From contig ML014150.1 in assembly GCA_003615045.1 (NCBI GenBank), forward strand, positions 1 through 64,000: a stretch of DNA of 64,000 bases. The letters run 5' to 3'. Positions within the stretch are counted from its first letter, which is position 1. Each line of letters begins with the position of its first letter. A model generated the notes under the pieces. It saw only the letters and a program-made list of their open reading frames with translations. It had not been told where the DNA came from and made no database searches. The stretch is from Caulochytrium protostelioides. Lineage: Eukaryota; Chytridiomycota; Caulochytriomycetes; Caulochytriales; Caulochytriaceae. Position numbers and translations under genes: made by a program. Shown here piece after piece: positions 29,401-39,418 of the stretch.

Positions 29401-32400
29401 GCTTCCACGCCGCGGCACGGCGCACGCTGCAGTCGGCGCTCGAGGCCAACGCCCGCGAGACCCTCGTGGCCCTCGCCGCATGGTACCAGCGCATCATGGA
29501 GGCGCCCGCCGCCGGCCAGGAAGACGTCGCTGCGTGGCTGCTGTCCGCGGCTGCCACGGCCGCCACGGCGTCGCCGAAGAGCGGCCGCGCGGCCGGCAAC
29601 GCCTCGCTCCGCTTGAGCCAGCAGGCCGAGGCGGCGCTGAAGGGCAAGCCGACGCGCCCCACTAGCGGCAAAAAGGTCAGCGAGGTCGACAAGCAGCTGG
29701 CGCGGAAAGCGGAAGCGCTACGCTCGCGCATGACGCTTGCGTTCCGCCGCGTGCAAGCCGCGCTCGCCTTGCTGCCCGTGGTGGTGGACGGCGTGCTGCT
29801 GAGCGACACGCTCGACTACGACCAGCCGCTGGCCGAGATGGCGGGCGCGCTGCTGATGCTGATTCTGCGCGAGCAGAATAGCCGCGCCTACGTGCCCGTT
29901 GCGCATCTGCTGCACGGCGCGCCCCCGCGCACCGACAACGTCAAGAAGCCCCTCATCTTAGGCGGCCGCGCTGCCATCGAGGCCTACCTCGTGCTTTCCG
30001 ACATCGTCGGCGACCTCGAGGGTAAGTCCCTTGCCTGCGCGGCGCTCCGCGCGATGGGCGTTCCGCGCCACATGACGCTGGCCGAGCAGCTCGCGAGCCG
30101 CGCGCCATCGTCCAAGAACACCGCGGACCTCGCTGAAGACGCCGAGTGCGGCGAAGGCGCCGACGGCGCCGAAGCCTTGGAAGGATCGGCAGCTTCGACC
30201 GCTTCCTCCTCGCCTGCCGGCGCTGCTGCCCGTGGTGGCAGCGGCGCGCCTGCGCCGGGCGGCGCGGCGCTGGGCAAGTCCGTGCGCGACCTTGTGGCGG
30301 CCCGTGACCCGCTGACGCTCCGGTTCGGCCTGACCCTCGCCGAGTCGCAGGGCAAGATGTCGGACCAGGTCGCCGATGTGTGTCAGGACATGGTGGACAT
30401 GACGCCGCTTGCGCCGTCGACGTTCGTGTTTGCTTACCCGCTGCTGCAAACGGCGGTGTTGCGCCGCGGTAAGCTCGCGGCGCTTGCACCGTCGCGCGCG
30501 CAGTCGCTCTTCGACCTCGCGGCCGACGTGATCCTCCTGCACGACCACCTCTTCCGCAGCGCGACGCTGCCGCGCGTCGCAGTGGGCTACGCCCTGCAGG
30601 TCATGATGGCAACGGCCCCGCGCCTCGAGCGCGTCGCGCAAGACAAGTTCGCGGGGCTCATGTCCGCGTTCGCCGCGAGCTTCAGCGAGACGCCCGCGGT
30701 CGAGCGCGAGCATATGCGCGCCCTGCTCCGCATCGGCATGGCCCACCAGCACGCAGCGGTGCGGTTTGCGTCCGTGTGCGGCCTGCGCACGCTACATGCC
30801 GCCCCCGGCCTTGCAACCAGTGATGCGGCGGCGGCCGCCGCTGCTGCCGCTGCCGCTGCCAACGACGATGACGCGCGCCTGCGCTGCCAGCTCTTTGCGG
30901 CGTGCCACGACGTCGCGCCCGCGGTCGCTGAGGCTGCCAAGTCCCTGTGGACGGCGACCTACGGCGACCTGACGCTCGACTGGACCGCACATCGCGACGT
31001 GCTCCTCGAGGCCGTGCGTACGACGACGGACGTGATCCAGACGGCGTTCGTCGACGCCTGCCACGCGTCCTTCATGCAGGCTTGGGCTTCGGCCACCGAG
31101 CCGCTGGCGCTCAGCCGCGACGTCGTCGACCACCTGTGCGCCCTGTACTCGCACGAGATCGCCGACCCTGTGCCGCAGTATGATCCATTCGGGCTCGTCA
31201 TCAAGGAGTCGCTCACGCCCAAGGATGTGTGGCAGGCCCGCTTCGGCCTCTCCAAGCTACTCGCCAAGCTATCGCCGGCTTTCATGGCGCCGTCCCCGAC
31301 GGAAGCTGTTGGGGCCGCGACGAAAACGTCCGCCAAGCAGGCCGCCGGTGACACGTCCGTGTTTGATGCTTTCATGACGTACGCGCTCGAGTCGGGCGCG
31401 CTCGGGGATACCTGTACAGAGAGTCGCGACGGGTTCGTCACCGCGTGCACGACCGCGCTGAAACAGTATGGCGGGCACCATACCGACGCGCTGTTCTCCA
31501 TCTTCGAGCAGTACTCAAACGGTCCGTCGCCGGCCGCCGCGAAGCTGAAGCGCTTCCATGCCGACTTCCAGCGCGAGGCCCTCGTGATCCTGTCGGGCGC
31601 GCTCGCCGCCCACCTGTCCGCGGGCGACCCCCTCGTCGAGCGCGTGCTGCAGCAGCTCCTCGCGTCCCTCGACACGCCGGCCGTCTCAGTCCAGATGACG
31701 GTCGCCGAGACGCTGCCCGGCGTCATCAGCCGCTTCACGGGCTCGCTTGAGGCCGTCGTCATGAAGCTGCTCCGCGATCTTGGCAATGCGCGCGCCCCGA
31801 CGCGCCGTGGCGCCGCCTTCGGCCTGGCCGGCATCGTCAAGGGCCGCGGCCTCGGCGCGCTCAAGGAGCTCCAGATCATGGTGCATCTGCAGGCGAAGGT
31901 CGGCCAGCGCAGCAGCGCGACGCAGCGCGAGGGCGCCATCGTGGCCTTCCAGAGCCTTTCGCTCGTGCTCGGCCGCCTCTTCGAGCCCTACGTTGCGCAG
32001 GTATTGCCACTGCTCCTGCAGACCTTTGGTGACACGGATGTGAACGTGCGCCACGCGACGCAGGAGTGCTGCAAGACGATCATGTCCAAGCTTTCGGCGT
32101 ACTGTGTAAAGCTCGTGCTGCCCTCGCTGCTGCACAGTCTCGCGCCGGACCAGAACTGGCGCACCAAGACCGGCAGCATCGAGGCGCTCGGCGCGATGGC
32201 CTACCTCGCGCCGAAGCAGCTCGCCATGTCGCTGCCCATCATCGTGCCCGCGCTGACGGAGGCGCTGACAGACAGTCATACCGATGTGCAGAACGCGGCG
32301 CTCGCGGCCTTCGGCCAGATCGGCCACGTCATCAAGAACCCCGAGATCCAGGCGATCAGCGCACGTCTGCTGACGTCGCTGACGACGATGGCCGGCGATG

Positions 32401-35400
32401 ACACGACTGGGCTCGACGCCATCCTTGCGACCTCGTTCGTGCACTACGTCGACGCGCCGTCGCTGGCGCTCATCGTGCCGCTCATCGAGCGCGGCCTCCG
32501 CTCGCGCCAGGGCGACATCAAGCGCAAGGCCGCCCAGATCGTGGGCAACCTCGCGCTGATCGTCGAGAAGCGCGATCTGAGCGTGTATCTGGAGCACCTG
32601 CTGCGCCTGCTGCGGGACGTGCTCGTGGACCCGGCCCCCCAGGCCCGCTCGACCGCGGCCAAAGCGCTCGGTAACCTCGTTCATACCTACGGCGAAGCCT
32701 TCTTTGGGCCCCTGCTCGACGGGTTGTGGGACGACCTGCAGCGCGACATCTCGCTGACGGACAAGTCGGGCGCGGCTCAAGGTCTGAGCGAGGTGCTGGC
32801 GGGCCTGCCAATGGCGCGCACCGAGGCGCTGCTGCCCGAGATCATCCGCAACACGCGCTCGCCGAGCCAGCACATCCGAGAGTCGTTCATGACACTGCTG
32901 GTGTTCCTGCCGGCGACGCATGGTGCGGCGTTCGCGCCGTACATGCCGCAGCTCATCGACCCCATTATCCACGGCCTTGCCGACGCGAGCGGGCCCGTCC
33001 AGGATGCGTCGCGCAAGGCCGCGCAGATCATGATCCACCGACACACCGAGCTCGCCAAGCAGCTGCTGCTGCCGGCGCTGCTCACGGGCATGTCGGATGC
33101 GGACTACCTGGTGCGCGTCGCGACGACACAGCTGCTCGGCGACCTGCTCAGCAAGTATGCCGAGGCCGAGGCCGACGCGGACGCCGACACCGCGCTGGAG
33201 GGCACGACCAGCAGCACCAGCACGCTGATGCAGCGCGCGCTCGGGGACCAGTACGCGCCGTCGCTGTCGGCGCTGTACATTGCGCGTGGCGACGGCATCG
33301 CCGCCGTCCGCCAGAATGCGATCGTCACGTGGAAGGCGTGCGTTCACAACACGCCCCGCACGCTCAAACACATCATGGCGGACCTTATCCAGCGCCTCAT
33401 GCTGGACCTGGGCGCGAGCGATGCCGAGATCCAGGGCCGCGCCGCCCGCGCCCTCGGCGAGGTCGTCCGCAAGCTTGGCGAGGCGCTGCTCCTGCAGCTG
33501 GTGCCGCTGCTGCGCCGCGGCCTCGAGGACGCCGCCGACGCCGCAGCGCGCGCGGGCGTCTGCGCCGCAATCACCGAGATTCTCGGCCACACGGGCAAGG
33601 GTCAGGCGAACGAGTTCATGCGAGCGATCGTGCCGCTCATCCGCACGGCGCTGCTCGATGCCGACCCGCACGTCCGCGAAACGGCCGCAGCGACCTTCAA
33701 GACCCTCTACGATGCCATGGGCGCGAAGGCCGTCGACCTTGTCGTGCCGCCGCTGCTCGACGAGCTGACGGCGCCCACGGACGCGCAGGCCGCCGCCGGC
33801 GGCGCCGACGCCGCGGTGCACGAGCGCGCCATCGCAGCCTTCCGCGAGCTGATCGCCGTCCAGAGCACCGTCATCTTCCCCGTGCTGATCCCGCGTCTCG
33901 TCCAGATGCCGATGGCCCGCTTCGGTGCTGAAGCGCTCGAGAAGATTATTACGGTCGCTGGCTCGGTACTGGTGAAGCGGCTGCCCGAGATCCTGGTGCC
34001 GCTGGTCGACTCGGCCGTGATCGACAACGACGCCCGTCCCGCCGTGCTTCAGACCCTGGGCACCCTCATGGCCGCGCTCCACGGCGACGACTCGCTGTAC
34101 CTCGTGCTCTCGATCCTCGCCGACCGCTTCGAGCATGCCGAGCGGCGCGCCACCCTCGGCCACGTCGACGACGCGGCGCCGCACCTCGTCGTCGTCGCGA
34201 CGACGCTCACGCTATATGCGCAGTCGCACCCGCAGGGCGGGATCGGCGAGTATGCGCCACTGTGGATGGCACGCATGGGCCGTCTCTACGCCTCGCCGAA
34301 CGAGAGCGTCCGCGCTGCCGCGCGCCCCGCCTTCGAGAGCATCGTCAGCGCGCTGGCGAAAGAGGGTCAGCTCGATGCCGTCGAGACCCTCGTCGTCAGC
34401 GTGCTCGGCGACCTGGTGCCCGACGCGTCGGCCGCCGATACCCCGCCCCTCGTCGGCTTCGCCGCGCCGCGCGCGCTGCAGCCCTTCCTCGCGATCCTCC
34501 AGACGGGCCTGCTGCACGGCGGCCACTACGAGACCCGCGCCCAAGCCGCGCAGGGCATCGCCCTGCTGATCCGCCTCACGCCCGAGACGGCGCTGCGGCC
34601 GTACGTGATTGGCCTGACGGGGCCCCTCATCCGCGTGATGGGCGAGCGGGCCCACCCGGCGGTCAAGGCGAGCATTCTGCAGAGTCTCTCGCTGCTGCTC
34701 ACGCGCGTGCCCGCCATGCTCAAACCATTCCTGCCGCAGCTGCAGCGCACGTTCATGAAGACGCTCACCGACGCCGCACCGCTCGCTGCTGCGGGCACTA
34801 ACAACGGCCCGGCCAGCGCCGTGGAGCGTCGCATGTTGTCGCGCGCGTCATCGTGCCTCGCGACGCTTGTCGCGCTGCAACCGCGTCTGCCAAGCCTGTT
34901 CACGGAGGCGCTCGCGCACCTGCGCACGGGCATCGACGGCTTTGCGGCCGACATTGCGCAGCCCGCCCAGGTCCACGTGCGCCTCGCCATGTGGAAGGCG
35001 ATGCACGCGATCATGCAGGTCGTGACGCCCGAGGAGACCCGCGAACTGACACTGGAACACCTCAAGGATCTCGAGAGCGTCGCGAGCGCCACGCTCAATG
35101 TCGAGCAGGACGACGCCATCCAGGGCGCCGTCGCCGGTGTCGTCGCGGGGTTGTGCCAGTTCTACGCCACCGGTGGCGCCGCCACCCGCGACGACGCGAG
35201 CCGCCTGCTCCAGCGGCAGCTCTCCAAGGCCCTCGCGCAGCCCACGAAGCGCCCGGGCCAGAGCACGATGGGCCTCGTGCTGCGCTTGCTCGAAGTCGCG
35301 CCGCACGTCGTCGCCACGGACGCGATGCGCCACGATGTCGTCAGCCTCTGCGAGTCGCAGCTGTCGCCGTCCACGGCGCCCGTGGCGATGGCGCACGCTG

Positions 35401-35840
35401 TTCGCGCCGTCAGCATTCTCGCCACGATGCCCGACTACGCCGCCGACCACGCGTCGCTGCTCGAGATGCTCGTTGACGCCACCGACCCCGCGGCCGCGCC
35501 CGCCCCCGAAGTCCGCGTCACCGCCTTCGAGACGCTCAAGGACCTTGCCAAGTACCAGCCCGAGGTGCTGGCGCCGCGCCTGGATGCCCTCGTGTTGGCG
35601 ACGACCGCGGCCCTGCGGGAGCGCACGACGCCCATCCGCCTAGCCTCGCAGCGGCTGCTCGTGTACCTGCTGCGCCACCACGAGGACGACAGTGCTGCAG
35701 CGCTCGCGGACCTCGCCACGCACGTGAAGGACGCCGCAGCGCTCGTGGAGCTCCGTGCTTGCGCGTCGCGCCTCCGCGCTGCACCCTATGCGGACTCGGA
35801 CGACGAGGACGCCGGCGCTAAGGCCGATGAGGACGCGTGA
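26472..35840 (+). CDS. GCN1: GCN1, ribosome-associated activator of the GCN2 kinase
   Basis: 3122 residues, longer than yeast Gcn1 (about 2670). The ATG at 26472 gives MSDIDSEMDAFSDDG; frame upstream of it is not used. The protein is HEAT repeats almost throughout. The eEF3-like centre has GVISRFTGSLEAVVMKLLRD, FGLAGIVKGRGLGALKE and QDRQ-type helices such as LAPDQNWRTKTGSIEALGAM. The GCN2-binding region follows (KALGNLVHTYGEAFFGPLLD, then DKSGAAQGLSEVLAGL at about residue 2098), then RVATTQLLGDLL, NTPRTLKHIMADLIQRLMLD and RLTPETALRPYVIGLTGPLI. Ala- and Asp-rich linkers enlarge the N-terminal third. Gcn1 senses collided ribosomes with uncharged tRNA and activates Gcn2. A 9.4-kb coding frame without intron is notable in a genome that does splice small genes. 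Confidence 0.97.
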   Translation: MSDIDSEMDAFSDDGYPAAAAAAARTPAPNAKAARPTETAADEDAAAPTAWDQLSPAELLAAAPGHRARPAADRHALLDALIAHVGAPELTQPAAVLPAVKLVHDSIVHIHDPVGQARVFTLLEAAVAATAANAAANADATDAAWSHPLFRGAVAKVVKQLKESGRRWAPRLLAAHTAWLLKAMTAAARGMRRPLSGRDSHDALPSLAAFAADPLYEHTMAAVAAGVFAVAQSADRSATTLLQRLSQRVRAHQRVMGPAAARIHLAALARALERSGKDAAAATTLPFLGMWVDADVLLWSATPPPCLPALRAIVTAVAFQPAATALPTLAFFRRFIASHVDAAHYTEQMQPQAVRGLLRAAEAACDDLRVLASCVAWPPALLLPDAVRQPVLAQFKATNARAAASAVHVIAAVLARPPTAPAAAAPFQAVLDALVVFLNTKGHALELKALAAAALPDVAHASALVVALPLLLAAESNEAQCMRLAECVGTALVAHAAADAATPETDPARATTAQYIAAAFRAGAKADVKHVRSALALLLPVAATPDAARRDVLELGAAYDVVRPDALEAPAGARRRGGRSARPLTALDRLDAARARAAALLEALPAADREALVSGLRVWSTRSALALSDRARIGTVLLAAGAVDAAWLEVFLAEKNVVKALPTHASWTLYLGALAEALQARNPALRRAVRAAFPAIDVVLNYAFLEIDAVATTRHAQSLFLNVFARLAAGTADDARLYTEIASRLMDGIAAGFQNAETAVYTPVALDYTRYVTAVTQVDGARAVRPTSGDGADSDGSDDSDAAATAVVVDSADGTDDSADVVLTPPGPAAPPTRDETVAVRSGGLKTFRHFRLLAMCFQPLHRAAASGAVVTTRRAIVTAAYPLLHHAGLTRSLGAASCELLLAQCGVDTKTAAQDFVAVGLPLWLAAIHPADAADGAADGAVDVPVVDTAASAALPPAGRTLIQRFRLDRANAPASFHAAARRTLQSALEANARETLVALAAWYQRIMEAPAAGQEDVAAWLLSAAATAATASPKSGRAAGNASLRLSQQAEAALKGKPTRPTSGKKVSEVDKQLARKAEALRSRMTLAFRRVQAALALLPVVVDGVLLSDTLDYDQPLAEMAGALLMLILREQNSRAYVPVAHLLHGAPPRTDNVKKPLILGGRAAIEAYLVLSDIVGDLEGKSLACAALRAMGVPRHMTLAEQLASRAPSSKNTADLAEDAECGEGADGAEALEGSAASTASSSPAGAAARGGSGAPAPGGAALGKSVRDLVAARDPLTLRFGLTLAESQGKMSDQVADVCQDMVDMTPLAPSTFVFAYPLLQTAVLRRGKLAALAPSRAQSLFDLAADVILLHDHLFRSATLPRVAVGYALQVMMATAPRLERVAQDKFAGLMSAFAASFSETPAVEREHMRALLRIGMAHQHAAVRFASVCGLRTLHAAPGLATSDAAAAAAAAAAAANDDDARLRCQLFAACHDVAPAVAEAAKSLWTATYGDLTLDWTAHRDVLLEAVRTTTDVIQTAFVDACHASFMQAWASATEPLALSRDVVDHLCALYSHEIADPVPQYDPFGLVIKESLTPKDVWQARFGLSKLLAKLSPAFMAPSPTEAVGAATKTSAKQAAGDTSVFDAFMTYALESGALGDTCTESRDGFVTACTTALKQYGGHHTDALFSIFEQYSNGPSPAAAKLKRFHADFQREALVILSGALAAHLSAGDPLVERVLQQLLASLDTPAVSVQMTVAETLPGVISRFTGSLEAVVMKLLRDLGNARAPTRRGAAFGLAGIVKGRGLGALKELQIMVHLQAKVGQRSSATQREGAIVAFQSLSLVLGRLFEPYVAQVLPLLLQTFGDTDVNVRHATQECCKTIMSKLSAYCVKLVLPSLLHSLAPDQNWRTKTGSIEALGAMAYLAPKQLAMSLPIIVPALTEALTDSHTDVQNAALAAFGQIGHVIKNPEIQAISARLLTSLTTMAGDDTTGLDAILATSFVHYVDAPSLALIVPLIERGLRSRQGDIKRKAAQIVGNLALIVEKRDLSVYLEHLLRLLRDVLVDPAPQARSTAAKALGNLVHTYGEAFFGPLLDGLWDDLQRDISLTDKSGAAQGLSEVLAGLPMARTEALLPEIIRNTRSPSQHIRESFMTLLVFLPATHGAAFAPYMPQLIDPIIHGLADASGPVQDASRKAAQIMIHRHTELAKQLLLPALLTGMSDADYLVRVATTQLLGDLLSKYAEAEADADADTALEGTTSSTSTLMQRALGDQYAPSLSALYIARGDGIAAVRQNAIVTWKACVHNTPRTLKHIMADLIQRLMLDLGASDAEIQGRAARALGEVVRKLGEALLLQLVPLLRRGLEDAADAAARAGVCAAITEILGHTGKGQANEFMRAIVPLIRTALLDADPHVRETAAATFKTLYDAMGAKAVDLVVPPLLDELTAPTDAQAAAGGADAAVHERAIAAFRELIAVQSTVIFPVLIPRLVQMPMARFGAEALEKIITVAGSVLVKRLPEILVPLVDSAVIDNDARPAVLQTLGTLMAALHGDDSLYLVLSILADRFEHAERRATLGHVDDAAPHLVVVATTLTLYAQSHPQGGIGEYAPLWMARMGRLYASPNESVRAAARPAFESIVSALAKEGQLDAVETLVVSVLGDLVPDASAADTPPLVGFAAPRALQPFLAILQTGLLHGGHYETRAQAAQGIALLIRLTPETALRPYVIGLTGPLIRVMGERAHPAVKASILQSLSLLLTRVPAMLKPFLPQLQRTFMKTLTDAAPLAAAGTNNGPASAVERRMLSRASSCLATLVALQPRLPSLFTEALAHLRTGIDGFAADIAQPAQVHVRLAMWKAMHAIMQVVTPEETRELTLEHLKDLESVASATLNVEQDDAIQGAVAGVVAGLCQFYATGGAATRDDASRLLQRQLSKALAQPTKRPGQSTMGLVLRLLEVAPHVVATDAMRHDVVSLCESQLSPSTAPVAMAHAVRAVSILATMPDYAADHASLLEMLVDATDPAAAPAPEVRVTAFETLKDLAKYQPEVLAPRLDALVLATTAALRERTTPIRLASQRLLVYLLRHHEDDSAAALADLATHVKDAAALVELRACASRLRAAPYADSDDEDAGAKADEDA

Positions 35841-37196
35841 TTTTCTTCATCTTGCGTTCTCCCTAATCCCCATTTTGCGCGCGCACCGTCTTGCGTGATC
35901 TCCCTATTGTCCCTGCCTTCCATTTAATTTTCTTGATCGACGAAAACCCTCAGTTACAACAGGTATGGACCGAACGACGAATTCGACGCCATCGGCTTGC
36001 CAAATGAAGTGACTGTGGAACCGACTGTGAAGCAGGCCGCATCATGACTTGCGCGTAGTCGGCTGTGGACTTCCGGCCATGGACCGCGTCGCCTCCCTGG
36101 GCACGACAGCATCGCCAGATGATGCTCGCATCGATTGGCATGACATCACCCTGCCGCGGCGGGCATCAGCTACCGCTTCGCTATCGCGTGGCATCTGAAG
36201 AAGAAGCGCTCCGTTGCGCGTTCTTCACGATGGCTGATGGTTCCACATTGAGATGCTTGACGTCCTAGCCCACGCTTGACCGGAGATATCACATCGGGGT
36301 GTTTCGCCGTTCGTTCCGTGTTGCCAGACAGGAATGTCGTCCCACAAGATGATTGAGGCGGAGCCTCTGCGGAGGGCTTTCACCGGGGATTGCCAACGCC
36401 ACCGCAGGTCATCAAGCGCCACCCGCCTGTCGATGATGCGATCCCACCTCAGGTGCGCGAGTAAGGGTCCCCCAGCGTTCGCCCGGCCAAACTGGAAATA
36501 CAGACGTTGCCCAGGGAGCGGGGGCATTCGCGCAAAACTGATTGATGGAATATCGGGTGCTGGCCGAGGCTGCCGCCAGCCAGCACCCCCCGACGTCTAT
36601 GGTCATCCCTGGGAAGGCGCGGTGTTGACGCCTTCTTGTGGCGCTAGCTGAAACCTGCCTCGTCGGATCGCTCTTGCGGATGACGCTCTCTCTGACATCG
36701 GAATCCCTGAATCAATTTTGAAAAATGGTGACTGAAGTTGGCTGAAGCGAGGAGGAGCGAGAAGGCCAGCGGAGGATATCCCCATGGCCCCAGCGGCTGC
36801 GTCATCATCAATCCATGCTTTTGGCGTGAAGGTGATGGCATGACACTGTGCCGCGACCCGCCGATCAATGCCGCGCGCTGTATATAATCTCATGGGCCAA
36901 ACGGCGCTCGTGACAGACGCCCCGCGAGCGGGTTCGAGACCATGATCGAACGTCGGGTGGCCCTCGGTGTCATATAGATGTCTTGATCGAGAGGGGGCGT
37001 TTTTGTTCTCGCGGCCTGTTCGCCAACGTCCTGCGCTTTGACGAATTGCTCGAACAAGAGCTTCTCCACTCCTCGTCGACTTGCCTCGGTATGTCTTTTC
37101 GGAGCGTTTCCACATAGTACCCTTTGTATAGCATCTTCTGCATCCGTACCGGCATCCGCCTCAGGTTCTTGGCCCCACGCCTTTCGTTGCCGCATT
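35841..37196. other. Lower-GC intergenic region after GCN1
   Basis: About 1.35 kb, clearly less GC-rich than the genes to the left; start of the secretome island. Short frames (36334-36651 plus, 36603-37115 minus) show no signal peptide or domain. A TATATAAT box at 36881 probably serves the next gene. Confidence 0.45.
36881..36888 (+). promoter_or_regulatory. TATA box for the 37197-38741 secreted-protein gene
   Basis: TATATAAT on the plus strand, 316 bp before the ATG, close to the spacing seen for the 2900 gene and the subtilase. Confidence 0.4.
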
Positions 37197-38741
37197 ATGC
37201 ATCTCGCATTCTGGGCCGCGCTGCTGGGCCTGACGGCCCAGCAAGCGACGGCGGTCCCGACGAACGACCGCGGCGCCTCCCCCGACAGCAAAGTGAGCAC
37301 ATTCGTACAGCACATGAACGACGTCAATATGAATTTCGAGTTCATGTCCCCCGCGACCGTCGAGTTTGTCGCCAAAGACGACAGCAAAGATCCGGGCACC
37401 AAGATGTCGAGCTTCGACTTATTTATTGAACTCACCAAGAAAGCCCGCAAGATGGACGACATCCCCAAGGTCGATCCGCTGCCGTTGGACGAGTTCGCAT
37501 ACTGCAAGGAGATCACAAACGAGACCGATAAGTGCCTCAACCCCGCGCGGTACTCCGTGGTCGTGCACGGCGAGTCTGCCACCAAGCACCGGTTGTGCTG
37601 GTGTGAGCGAGGCCCGAGCCCCTGGATGGTGGCGATGCGTCTCGCGCAGCTGCCCGAGATCATCCGCGAGCACCTCACCCACCTGTACCTGCTACCGAGC
37701 GGCGGCAGCAACCACCGCAAGCACGACGACGACCAGGTGACCTTCTTTTCGCATGCCGGCGCCCAGTTCACCTACACGTACGCGATGCTGGCTGCCGAGC
37801 GCTACGCCATGGTGAACAAGTTTGATTTCGGGCCCTTGACCGAGGCACAGAACAGGGACCTGACCGTCTTCAAGCACTTCTCGAACAACGCGGGCGCGCG
37901 CGAGCCCGAGCGCCTCTTTGGCCATCTGGCCGCGGTCTATCTCGCCGACTCGGTCAGCCTGAAGCACGACCGCATCAGCGGCCCGACACAGATCGATATG
38001 GAGGAAGACATCCCCGCACAGCTCAAGTACATCAAGGAGAAGCTGCCGTCGGTTCTGCATCCGCCGCGCGACCTGGTGCCGATGGTGGGCGTGAGGCGCG
38101 AAGCGCTGACGTCCATGACTTCGACCACGATTGCCTCGCTGCCCACGACCATCACGGTACTCATCCAGCCGTCGGTCCGCATCCGCTCGAACCACGCGAC
38201 CGTCACGGACGTTGCTAGCATCGGCGCGTGGTCGGAGTCCATGGCCTCCTCCACATCATACTCGGCCACGGCCACTCCGTCGACTGATAGCGTATCATCG
38301 GCATCGGTGGACTCGTCCTCGGCCAGCTCGTCGACGACGTCGTCATACTCTGCGTCGTCTTCGCCGACCCCGACGGGCACCGCCGCCGCGCAAGCGCCGC
38401 TCTTCGTCCTGCTGGATCCCATGTGCAAGGGCAAGACGGTCCGCATCGAGCTCTCCGAGAGCTTCTGCGACCGCTTCACGATCGTCGGCCAAGCCGGCTG
38501 GACGCCAAGCCTCGGCAACGACTACAAGTTCACGAGCTTCGACTCGGTTGAGTCGCTCATGGCGGTCCGCAAGCGCTCCTGCGGCTCGCTCCGCATGACC
38601 TTCGAGGTCCCCGACGCGCCGCTCATCTTCCTCGAGGCCACCGGCGGAACGGATGCGGACGTCACCAATCAGTTCTTTATGAAGGTCAGACCTATCCCCG
38701 CCGAGTTTTGCCCGGACGTTGCCCAGCCGCTGCTACGATAA
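37197..38741 (+). CDS. Secreted protein with a Ser/Thr-rich linker; unknown function
   Basis: 514 residues from the ATG at 37197, chosen because it gives a clean signal peptide (MHLAFWAALLGLTAQQATAV). An upstream in-frame extension to 37038 would bury the signal and is not used. The first mature domain (about 25-300) is mixed helix-like with Cys pairs (EFAYCKEITNETDKCLNP; HRLCWCERG) and two or more N-glycosylation sites. A Ser/Thr-rich linker (about 345-395: SSTSYSATATPS and later SSASSSTTSS) leads to a C-terminal domain of about 110 residues with four Cys (PMCKGKTVRIELSESFCDRF, KRSCGSLRM, EFCPDV). No family is recognised. It lies in the same island as the hydrophobins, so a role at the cell surface is plausible but inferred. 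Confidence 0.75.
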   Translation: MHLAFWAALLGLTAQQATAVPTNDRGASPDSKVSTFVQHMNDVNMNFEFMSPATVEFVAKDDSKDPGTKMSSFDLFIELTKKARKMDDIPKVDPLPLDEFAYCKEITNETDKCLNPARYSVVVHGESATKHRLCWCERGPSPWMVAMRLAQLPEIIREHLTHLYLLPSGGSNHRKHDDDQVTFFSHAGAQFTYTYAMLAAERYAMVNKFDFGPLTEAQNRDLTVFKHFSNNAGAREPERLFGHLAAVYLADSVSLKHDRISGPTQIDMEEDIPAQLKYIKEKLPSVLHPPRDLVPMVGVRREALTSMTSTTIASLPTTITVLIQPSVRIRSNHATVTDVASIGAWSESMASSTSYSATATPSTDSVSSASVDSSSASSSTTSSYSASSSPTPTGTAAAQAPLFVLLDPMCKGKTVRIELSESFCDRFTIVGQAGWTPSLGNDYKFTSFDSVESLMAVRKRSCGSLRMTFEVPDAPLIFLEATGGTDADVTNQFFMKVRPIPAEFCPDVAQPLLR

Positions 38742-39418
38742 CGTCCAGCGAAGACGCTCCGAAGGAAAACTGTCCTTTTTATATATTATATCATATTATA
38801 TCATACATACGTATTTCATATCTGTCCTTTTCTCTTTCTGGTTCTGCGGCCCCGGGAAGCACGGGACCACACAGGCTGTCGACATGGCTTCGATGCGAAC
38901 GGACAGTATGGGCGCCATCCCGACTTTCGCCGGAGACGTATCAACCCATTTCAATTCAAACGCACCCATTCATGCCTCGATGGCGACTTCTGCAGTGGAT
39001 CATCCACGGTGGCCTGCATCCACCCGAGGCCGTATCGCATCAGATGTTCCTTCTCCGTACGGGGGTCTGCAATCATTTTCAACGCATTTTTCCTCGCCAT
39101 CCAGCAAACAAAGCCTGACAGGAGGTGAGTGGTACAATGAAACCTACCTCGTACAGGCATGGCCCGGATCATCACTGTGCCACGAACGACAACCATGCGT
39201 GGCACCTATATAAATAAAAGGGCAGAACTCCCACGACAACGGATATCATCACCCCATAGACGCAGAATTGAGCGTCTGTCGCATCTCGGTCGAGATCGCG
39301 TTGCTTCATGGAGTTTCATGAGCACCACCGCTTGAACCTTCACCACTCTGGTGGTCATCATTCGTCGCCTCTGCACGAAAATATCATCTTCCGACTTCCA
39401 CATCATTCGCAGGCCGCC
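38742..39418. other. AT-richer intergenic region upstream of hydrophobin 1
   Basis: Contains an unusual TATATTATATCATATTATAT-type stretch at 38778-38815 just after the previous stop (3' processing region or bidirectional element) and the hydrophobin TATA box at 39207. No gene supported. Confidence 0.5.
39207..39216 (+). promoter_or_regulatory. TATA box for hydrophobin 1
   Basis: TATATAAATA, 203 bp before the hydrophobin 1 ATG. The other two hydrophobin genes have TATA boxes at almost the same distance. Confidence 0.5.

Noticed and set aside
31686-34184. 832-codon minus-strand frame opposite GCN1
   Set aside because: GC-driven antisense frame; the plus strand encodes conserved GCN1 HEAT repeats.
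38719-39213. Plus frame with a Tyr/Ile-rich hydrophobic stretch
   Set aside because: The hydrophobic part comes from the AT-rich TATATTATAT region after the previous stop; no start context or signal-peptide layout supports it.
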